NCBI GenBank assembly: GCA_964624905.1 | Contig: CAZUYK010000016.1 | Location: forward strand, 1-22,625 | DNA: 22,625 bases | DNA from: CAZRVH01 sp964624905 | GTDB taxonomy: Bacteria > Patescibacteriota > Gracilibacteria > Peribacterales > Peribacteraceae | Reading direction: 5' to 3' | Shown: positions 14,554 to 20,701 of the stretch, in pieces | Layout: the number at the start of each line of letters is the position of its first letter | Numbering within the stretch: position 1 is the first letter of the stretch | The notes under the pieces: model-generated | What the model saw: only the letters and a program-made list of their open reading frames with translations | Database searches by the model: none | Told to the model about the DNA's origin: nothing | Translations under genes and position numbers: made by a program

Positions 14554-16545
14554 TTAGGATTGCGACGGATTTTGGGGTTGCTGGGGATTCAGGCTTTCTG
14601 CTCTGATAATCGCGATAGGCTCGTCTTTCCCTTCCGTAAGAGGCATCTGGGCGGGGGCGGAAGGCGTGGGTGCGGGCGTTGGTACGGGTGCAGGGGGCGT
14701 TACCGGGGGGACCGGAGTTACAGGGGCAACGGGGGCCGCGGGTACGGGTGCGGGGGTTGGGGCAGCAGTGATGGGCTGAGGTACCTGAGCCGGGGCCGGG
14801 GTTTGCACGGGGGCCGTCGGGGCGACCGGAGGCTTCGGCGCAGCGGGGGGCTGGGGTACGGGTTTCGGCGTTGCTGGGGGCGTAGCCACGGGGGCTGCGG
14901 GTGCGACCGGTGCCACGGGGGCCTTGGGAGGCTGGGGTACGGGCGGCTTCGGTACCGTCGGTACGGCTGGAGCGGCAGGCTTCGGAGGCTGGGGAGCCAC
15001 GGGTGCGGCCGGCTTCGGCTGTTGTGCTACCTGTGCCGGTGCCGCGGGTTGTGCGGTGGTCATTCCTTTCTTCAACCAGTCCGGGGCGTTATCGGGATTC
15101 ACCGTCGGCTCCGGGGATGGCGTTTGCGGGGCCGCCGGCTTCGGAGGTTGGGGAACGCTTGGCGTCGACTGCTTCGGGGGAGTCGGGACGGTCGGAGGCT
15201 TCGGCGGCTGGGGGGTCACTGGTTTTGCAACGACAGGGGTGGGAGCCGCAGCCTGCTTCGGCGCGTCCGGCTTCGCGGCAGGGGTTGCCGCAACGGGCTT
15301 TTTGATTTCCAGGGGCGGGGGATTTTTCGCCGTGACGGGCTGGTCGATGATCTTCGCTTCCATGCTGGCGAACGTGTCGCTGATGGATTTCTTCTTCCTG
15401 AATTTTCCGAAGAGCACCACGCCCACCGTACCGATCAGAAGTGAGATGACGAGAAGGACGATGTACGAAAGCCAGCCGGAGAGCATGGAAAGGATTCCGG
15501 GTCCGGAAGTCGTGCCTCCCGCGGAGGACGAATCGGATGACTCGGAAGCTGCGGATGATTCCGTTCCGTCGGACAACGATTCCACTTCCACGTCCGTCGA
15601 GACGGAGCCGATGTCATTGCCTGTTTCCAGGTCACGCACGCGCAGGCTGACCGTGAAGGTTCCAGTCGTGCCAAAGGCATGGCGCGGGTTCGTGAGGAGG
15701 CTCTCTTCGCCGTCGCCGAAGTCCCACTGGTACAGGAGGGACGGGGACGAAAGACTGGAGTCGACCGTCGCCGCGAAGTCGAATTCGGAGGACGAGACGG
15801 GGGTCATCGCGATCGTAATCGGACTGACGAACAGCCCCTGCGTCTTGGCGTACGCCTCGGTGAGGACGCTGATTTTCTGTTGCGTCACGCCGGACTGTCC
15901 GGACGGCGACGTAATCGCCATGTCCTGCGAATCCCTGAGTGCGGTAAACCACACGTACAGCGGCGTCGCGTCGGAGTGCATGAAGGTTCCGCCGTTATCC
16001 AGGTCGTTGCCGCTCGATCCGTCGCCATCCGTGTCGCGCATCAGATTTGTATCGAGGGCGAGGGGTTTCACGTCCAGGTTCTTCGGGATCAATTTCAGCG
16101 TCTGCTTTCCATCCGCGATCACGGCCTTCCCCTGGAGATTGGTCACAGGGGCGGTGGATACGAGCGTCGCGGCGGTGCCGCTGGCAAGCGATGCGACGGA
16201 AGCGGATCCGCTGGCGGAGCGTGGCAACACGTTGATCGTGAAGGTGCGCTGGATCACCGCAGACTGGTCTCCGGCTTGGATGCTGCCGATGAGCGTGTAG
16301 GTCTTCGGCTCGATGAACCTGTAACGGAACAGAGGCGTGCGTTCGGCCTGGATGAACGTCCTGTCCTGCGTGAGGATCCAGGAAAATTCCGGCTCGGCGA
16401 GTTCTGTGGACGGAAGGATCTCGAAGATATCCCCGAGCGTCAGGGTGATGGTTTCATCGCCGTCCTGCGACTGGGCCGCGGCAAGGGAGGCCGTGGAGAA
16501 TGCGAGGACGAAGGCGAGCGAAAGGCGGATGATGGGGGTGTTCAT
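14554..16545 (-). CDS. PKD-domain membrane protein with long proline-rich tail
   Basis: This 663-residue protein is probably exposed outside and anchored in the membrane. Residues 1-24 are a signal peptide (MNTPIIRLSLAFVLAFSTAS, cut near AAA). Residues about 30-108 look like a diverged PKD/Ig-like domain. A calcium-loop-like run DTDGDGSSGNDLD is at 171-183. A PKD domain at about 245-322 carries the hallmark WDFGDG (274-279). A Ser-rich stalk (325-358) precedes a membrane helix (about 361-381) with KFRKKK on its inner side. Residues about 391-663 form a cytoplasmic tail of Pro/Ala/Val with repeated PQPPKP and a single island NPDNAPDWLKKG. It is second in an operon, 5 bp after the T4SS pilin gene, and ends at a strong terminator. 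PKD domains usually mediate surface or polysaccharide contacts. The tail could bind an inner secretion component, which is inference. Confidence 0.88.
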   Translation of the reverse strand: MNTPIIRLSLAFVLAFSTASLAAAQSQDGDETITLTLGDIFEILPSTELAEPEFSWILTQDRTFIQAERTPLFRYRFIEPKTYTLIGSIQAGDQSAVIQRTFTINVLPRSASGSASVASLASGTAATLVSTAPVTNLQGKAVIADGKQTLKLIPKNLDVKPLALDTNLMRDTDGDGSSGNDLDNGGTFMHSDATPLYVWFTALRDSQDMAITSPSGQSGVTQQKISVLTEAYAKTQGLFVSPITIAMTPVSSSEFDFAATVDSSLSSPSLLYQWDFGDGEESLLTNPRHAFGTTGTFTVSLRVRDLETGNDIGSVSTDVEVESLSDGTESSAASESSDSSSAGGTTSGPGILSMLSGWLSYIVLLVISLLIGTVGVVLFGKFRKKKSISDTFASMEAKIIDQPVTAKNPPPLEIKKPVAATPAAKPDAPKQAAAPTPVVAKPVTPQPPKPPTVPTPPKQSTPSVPQPPKPAAPQTPSPEPTVNPDNAPDWLKKGMTTAQPAAPAQVAQQPKPAAPVAPQPPKPAAPAVPTVPKPPVPQPPKAPVAPVAPAAPVATPPATPKPVPQPPAAPKPPVAPTAPVQTPAPAQVPQPITAAPTPAPVPAAPVAPVTPVPPVTPPAPVPTPAPTPSAPAQMPLTEGKDEPIAIIRAESLNPQQPQNPSQS

Positions 16546-16550
16546 AGGGA

Positions 16551-16928
16551 TCAGACGGCGCTGTAGAGGAAGTGGGTGACGAGTCCGACAAGCATCCTGG
16601 AGAACAGGATGATGATGAGTCCGATAAGAGTGTACTTGATGATCTTCTTTGCCTTCTCAATTTGTTCGTCATTTCCAAGGCTGATGATCATGTAGATACC
16701 CGCGATGATGATCGCCGCCATCGCGACGATACCCATAAGGTTCAACACGATGCGGATGACATTGAGGAGCACGTAGAAAGGGTTGCCCGTGGAAAGCCCC
16801 AAGCTGCCCGCGGCCGCCACTCCGGCGTTGATGCCGCCCCCGTTGTACACCTGGGCGGTTACTGTCGCCGGCAACGACAGCATCGCTGCCGTGAGGGATG
16901 ATTTTGTAACGCGGGAGAACAGGCGCAT
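16551..16928 (-). CDS. Type IV secretion pilin-like protein (CPR T4SS_pilin family)
   Basis: This is a 125-residue small membrane protein of the VirB2/TrbC-like pilin type seen in CPR genomes. The signal peptide is at 1-25, ending ATVTA before Gln. A glycine-rich stretch (29-48) is followed by a first long hydrophobic helix (about 52-82). The charged loop LGNDEQIEKAKKIIKYT is the family signature, and a second helix (about 97-117) follows. Such proteins form the pilus or channel of T4SS-like or DNA-uptake machines. It is the first gene of a two-gene operon with the PKD protein. The promoter lies about 24 bp before the ATG, and the short leader ends in a pyrimidine-rich run without Shine-Dalgarno. 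The assignment rests on the hydrophobic pattern and the GND(E)xxKAKK(x)I motif. Confidence 0.85.
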   Translation of the reverse strand: MRLFSRVTKSSLTAAMLSLPATVTAQVYNGGGINAGVAAAGSLGLSTGNPFYVLLNVIRIVLNLMGIVAMAAIIIAGIYMIISLGNDEQIEKAKKIIKYTLIGLIIILFSRMLVGLVTHFLYSAV

Positions 16929-16951
16929 AGTGGGTGAGGAAAATTCTTATC

Positions 16952-16960
16952 AGTATATCA
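16952..16960 (-). promoter_or_regulatory. Extended -10 promoter of the pilin/PKD operon
   Basis: On the minus strand TGATATACT combines an extended -10 TG with TATACT. The -35 region is poor. A start near 16945 would give a 17-nt leader before the pilin ATG. The divergent M24 peptidase gene begins only 61 bp from the pilin start, so both promoters share this short interval. Confidence 0.6.
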
Positions 16961-16989
16961 TACTTGAGCCTTTTTCGCCACCCCCTTCC

Positions 16990-17976
16990 ATGCGTCCCAC
17001 GCCTGCAAAACTCCTCGAATATGCCAAAGTGCCGTACCTGCTCGTCACCGATCTTACCAATATCCGGTATCTCACGGGAATTTCGATGAGCAGCGCGATT
17101 CTGTTGGTCACGCCCAGGGCATTCAAGTTGTACGTGGATCCGCGGTATGCCGAATTGGCTGAGAAGTCCCAAAAAGGCTTTTTGAAGGCTTGCGACAGGG
17201 CAGATCTGCAAAAACATATGCAGAGCGTTCCGCACTGCGGTTTCGAGGAGCACAACGTGACCATGGCGACGATGCGCAGGTGGAAGAAGTTGCTGAAGAA
17301 AACGAAGTTCGTCCGTACGGAGAATATCGTCGAACATTTCCGCAGACAGAAGGACTCAACCGAAATCCGACTTATCAAAAAAGCAATCGCGATTACGAAG
17401 GAATTGATGGCGATGGTGCCCACGCTCCTGAAGCCGGGTGTCACCGAAAGGGGAGTGGCCTGGATTTTGGAAGCGCGGGCCCGCGAGCTCGGCGCGGAAA
17501 AATTCTCGTTCGAACCCATCGTCGCGTTCGGCCCCCATACCAGCAGGCCGCACCACAGGGCGGGCGAACGGAAGCTGAAAAAAGGGGATCTGGTGCAGAT
17601 CGACATCGGCGTGTTCTACAAAGGATATTCATCGGACATGAGCCGCGTTTTTGCGACGGGAAAGCTCACGCAGGAGCAGGAAAAGGCGATCGAGGCGGTC
17701 GAAAAAACCATGGAAGTCGTGTTGAAAAAAGCGAAGCCCGGAGTGAGTGCGAAGGAGTTGGATGTGATAGCGCGGGAGGTGCTGAAAGACTACGGGTGGG
17801 ACAAGCACATGACGCACGCGCTCGGGCACGGAGTAGGGTTGGAAGTGCACGAAGGCGTGACGCTCGCGCCGCGCGACAGCCGTCCTTTGTTGAAAGGGGA
17901 GGTGATCGCCATCGAGCCCGGTGTTTATTTCCCCGGCAAATTCGGGGTCAGAACGGAAGATATCGTCATCGTGTAG
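16990..17976 (+). CDS. M24 metallopeptidase, Xaa-Pro aminopeptidase/dipeptidase type
   Basis: This 328-residue cytoplasmic peptidase of the creatinase/prolidase fold removes residues or dipeptides next to proline. An N-terminal creatinase domain (about 1-115, with LTNIRYLTG) is followed by a pita-bread catalytic domain. All five metal ligands are visible: D205 (QIDIG), D216 (SSDMSR), H280 (HALGHGVG), E309 (IEPGVY) and E323 (RTEDIV). Substrate-binding histidines lie in GPHTSRPHH and LEVHE. The frame is open for 69 codons upstream, but that part overlaps the divergent pilin gene. The ATG at 16990 is where homology to the family begins and is preceded by a C/T-rich run. It stands alone and probably acts in general peptide turnover. 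PepP and PepQ cannot be separated by eye. Confidence 0.93.
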   Translation: MRPTPAKLLEYAKVPYLLVTDLTNIRYLTGISMSSAILLVTPRAFKLYVDPRYAELAEKSQKGFLKACDRADLQKHMQSVPHCGFEEHNVTMATMRRWKKLLKKTKFVRTENIVEHFRRQKDSTEIRLIKKAIAITKELMAMVPTLLKPGVTERGVAWILEARARELGAEKFSFEPIVAFGPHTSRPHHRAGERKLKKGDLVQIDIGVFYKGYSSDMSRVFATGKLTQEQEKAIEAVEKTMEVVLKKAKPGVSAKELDVIAREVLKDYGWDKHMTHALGHGVGLEVHEGVTLAPRDSRPLLKGEVIAIEPGVYFPGKFGVRTEDIVIV

Positions 17977-18003
17977 GAATGGCTTCCGTCAGGGCTCGAA
18001 ATG

Positions 18004-18012
18004 TGATATGAT
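18004..18012 (+). promoter_or_regulatory. Extended -10 promoter abutting the 3D-domain gene
   Basis: TGATATGAT (extended TG plus TATGAT) ends six bases before the TTG start codon at 18019, with no good -35. Transcription would begin at or next to the start codon, implying a leaderless message. Confidence 0.6.
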
Positions 18013-18018
18013 GGTGGG

Positions 18019-19398
18019 TTGAAAAACACACAAACACATTCACGATCGAAGCGCTGCGTCGCGGGTATCCTCTCGCTTGCGTTCCTCTGTACCCCGCTCA
18101 CGGCCATTGCAGGTGATGCTTCTTACGAGCAACACTTCACGATCACGGCGTATTACTCGCCGCTGCCGGACCAGTGCTGCTACGTGAAGGGCAGTTTCGA
18201 AGCAGACAAGATCCTCAACGGCAACGGCACGCACGGCGCCGACGGGACTCCTGTCTATCCGGGCATGCTCGCCGCGCCGAAGAGTTACGCATTCGGAACC
18301 GTCGTCGACCTGCCGGGCATCGGCACGCTCACCGTGCATGACCGCGGCGGTGCCATCGTCGAGGGGAGCGATACGCATCGCCTCGACATCTGGATGGGAT
18401 CCGGCGAAGAGGGATTGGCACGCGCGCTGGCGTTCGGCGTGCGCCGCGTCGTGGGTACCGTGCACCCGCCGGGATCTGCCCAGCCCAAGGAAGGAATCGA
18501 TCTCACCGCGTTCGCGGCGCCCCTTGCCAGCCTGAAGACCTTTGCTGTGAGTCCGGATGCCGCGGTTGCGTCTCCCGCCAGGGCTGCGTACGGCGAGACA
18601 AACGAATCCGTCACCGCGTTGCAGCAGTCATTGAAAGACGCGGGATATTTCGCCGAAAAGCCCACGGGATTCTTCGGTGACAAGACGAAGGCGTCGCTCC
18701 TCGCGTTCGAAGCCGACATGGGTATCACCGGATCCGGAACGCATTTGTCCGATGTCACCTCCGTCTATCTGCAGGCGACCATCGAGGTGAAGAAACGCGA
18801 GCCCACATTGGGTCTGATCAATAAGGAAAGTCCGCGTTCCGACATCCTTAACGCCCAGCGCCTGCTGCGCGGACTCGGGTATTACCGCGGACGCACAAGC
18901 GGCGCGTACGACGGCAACTTGTTCGACGCGATTCTCACCCTGCAGAAAGAGTACAAGCTGGTTGGCGACGCATCATCCCCGGGTGCCGGACGCATCGGTC
19001 CTCTTACGCGGGGAGTCATCGTGTCTCTATGGAGGAAGTCGCGCATCGATGCGCTGGCCACCAAGATGATCGAGCTGAACCAGGTGAAGCGATTGCTCGC
19101 CGACCGCGGACTCCTTTTGGACACCTTCGTCGCCAAGGGGGAATCCGGAGACGCCGTCCGCGCATTGCAGACCTTCCTCGCGTCCGCCGGGTACTTCCCG
19201 CTGGAGAAGGTCAACGGCAATTTCGGCGAGATGACGGAAGAAGCGGTGACCAAGTACCAACTCGCGCAGAACATCATCGCCTCGCCGTCCGCGCAGGGCG
19301 CTGGCAACGTGGGGCCGTCGACGCTGCAGGCGATCCGCGACGATCAGGTTGCCCGAGGATACGGAATCGTCCGTTCGCACGGATGGAGCGCTCTCTGA
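18019..19398 (+). CDS. Secreted 3D-domain protein with three peptidoglycan-binding modules
   Basis: This 459-residue exported protein is predicted to cleave or remodel peptidoglycan. The signal peptide is at 1-32 (basic HSRSKR, then a hydrophobic core ending TAIAG). A 3D domain of the MltA-like double-psi beta-barrel fold (about 38-165) has the pattern TAYYSP and three aspartates, D108 in VHDRGGAI, D118 and D123 (THRLDIWMG). Three PG_binding_1-type modules follow, near 195-240 (ALQQSLKDAGYF), 273-330 (AQRLLRGLGYY) and 382-440 (ALQTFLASAGYF). The only possible start is TTG: an in-frame stop lies 15 bp upstream and no ATG or GTG precedes the signal peptide. An RlpA-like gene follows after 66 bp, probably co-transcribed. 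No cell-wall anchor is seen. Confidence 0.9.
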   Translation: MKNTQTHSRSKRCVAGILSLAFLCTPLTAIAGDASYEQHFTITAYYSPLPDQCCYVKGSFEADKILNGNGTHGADGTPVYPGMLAAPKSYAFGTVVDLPGIGTLTVHDRGGAIVEGSDTHRLDIWMGSGEEGLARALAFGVRRVVGTVHPPGSAQPKEGIDLTAFAAPLASLKTFAVSPDAAVASPARAAYGETNESVTALQQSLKDAGYFAEKPTGFFGDKTKASLLAFEADMGITGSGTHLSDVTSVYLQATIEVKKREPTLGLINKESPRSDILNAQRLLRGLGYYRGRTSGAYDGNLFDAILTLQKEYKLVGDASSPGAGRIGPLTRGVIVSLWRKSRIDALATKMIELNQVKRLLADRGLLLDTFVAKGESGDAVRALQTFLASAGYFPLEKVNGNFGEMTEEAVTKYQLAQNIIASPSAQGAGNVGPSTLQAIRDDQVARGYGIVRSHGWSAL

Positions 19399-19464
19399 GC
19401 CACATCTGAAAAAAGACGGCGTAGATGGTTGACGGGAAAGGAAAACGCCCCCAAGCTGTCCGGG

Positions 19465-20517
19465 ATGAAACGGTTTTTCGCAATTTTGCTGTTTCTGGCA
19501 ATCCCCGTGTCCTTGTTCGCTTCCTCCGAGCCTATCAGCAGGAGGGACGGCTTCCTTTTGATGTGGGAAAGCATTTCGCGATTGGCTGACGAGGTGACGA
19601 AACAGAAGTTTTCCGACATTCCCACGGATGCCCGGGGGTTCCGCGAGATCACGTTCGCGCGTAACCGGTACATTCTCGATCAGGAGGATATGTTCCGTCC
19701 CGACGATGCCCTGACACTGGGCGATGCGCTCATCTGGCTTTTCCGAACGCGTAATATCGCCGATCCGGATGAAATCACGCTCGAAACCCTGTCGGATCAC
19801 CTTGCGAAATATCCCATCGCGAACATCGGCGAGAACGGCGAGAATCTATCCGCGACGCTGACGGAGGATGATCTGATGCTGATGATGAGGCGTTTCGATT
19901 CCGACCTTGCCACCGAAGTGCACGAGGCTTCCCTCTATTCGGAAAAATTCCACGGCAAGGGAACGGCGTTCGGGGAATCGTTCGATATGTACGCCATGAC
20001 GGCCGCCCACCGCACGTTCCCGCACAACACGCTCATCAAGGTGACGAACGTTGACAATGGCAAAAGCGTGATCGTGCGCATCAACGACCGAGGCCCGTAT
20101 GTGAAAGGACGAGACCTCGACCTGAGCCTCGGCGCGTTCACCACCATCGCGGAGCGTTCGAAGGGGAAGATCAACGTGACGATCCAGCGCCTGGGAGATT
20201 CCCGTTTGCAGGAAAACCACTGCGACGGAGAAGGTCCGCAACAGCAGCGCCTCGGCAGGGGCGCGGTGCTGCAGCCGGGCATCCCGCACACGCTGCCGCT
20301 AGGCAACGAGGTTTTCGTCCGATCCTCCTCCCCGTTCGTCATCCGAGGAGTCACCTATCCGGACGGCACGTATGCCAAGCTGGAGAACTGGGTCATGCCC
20401 GAGGAGGCGTACACATTGAAGCCGTCGATGCAGGGGCATTACGTCTTCAGGATTGGCTCCAAGAACGGCAAAGCGCGCAATATGGAAATGGATGTCGTGG
20501 ATTGCGTGGAAAAATAA
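19465..20517 (+). CDS. RlpA-like septal/envelope lytic transglycosylase homologue with SLH-like repeats
   Basis: This is a 350-residue exported protein. The signal peptide is at 1-20 (MKRFFAILLFLAIPVSLFAS); no lipobox cysteine is present, unlike classic RlpA. Residues about 22-145 look like degenerate S-layer-homology repeats, best seen in KFSDIPTDARGF, FARNRYIL and MFRPDDALTLGDAL. The double-psi beta-barrel domain is at about 150-235 with EASLYSEKFHGKGTAFGESFD, TAAH (H182) and VRINDRGPY (D208), the likely catalytic residues of RlpA enzymes. The C-terminal 115 residues are not assigned. The frame opens at a TTG at 19429, but the ATG at 19465 starts the signal peptide. It follows the 3D-domain gene by 66 bp and precedes the T4SS ATPase gene, which suggests local wall opening for an envelope machine. 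Confidence 0.88.
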   Translation: MKRFFAILLFLAIPVSLFASSEPISRRDGFLLMWESISRLADEVTKQKFSDIPTDARGFREITFARNRYILDQEDMFRPDDALTLGDALIWLFRTRNIADPDEITLETLSDHLAKYPIANIGENGENLSATLTEDDLMLMMRRFDSDLATEVHEASLYSEKFHGKGTAFGESFDMYAMTAAHRTFPHNTLIKVTNVDNGKSVIVRINDRGPYVKGRDLDLSLGAFTTIAERSKGKINVTIQRLGDSRLQENHCDGEGPQQQRLGRGAVLQPGIPHTLPLGNEVFVRSSSPFVIRGVTYPDGTYAKLENWVMPEEAYTLKPSMQGHYVFRIGSKNGKARNMEMDVVDCVEK

Positions 20518-20701
20518 GTCGCCGATCATCGCGATCTACGTAATCAAACGGGCATGTTGGCCAGTGATGGTTGGGCCTTGCCTCATCGCACGTCGCCCTC
20601 CTTCTTTCCCTTTCGCAAATCCACTATTTCTGACCTAATTAGATTTTTTTTCTGTATGTTCAATCCCGTCCTTTCCCTAACCCCAGCCCAAACCCCGCCC
20701 G

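Noticed and set aside
14924..16300. 458-codon plus-strand frame with Gly/Trp/Ala repeats (GGWG, GFGGWG)
   Set aside because: It is the complement of the Pro/Ala-rich tail and PKD region of the minus-strand gene, which has a signal peptide, membrane helix, promoter and terminator. The glycine repeats are a by-product of proline codons.
16783..16989. N-terminal extension of the M24 peptidase
   Set aside because: It overlaps the divergent pilin gene and the short promoter interval, and family similarity begins at the ATG at 16990.
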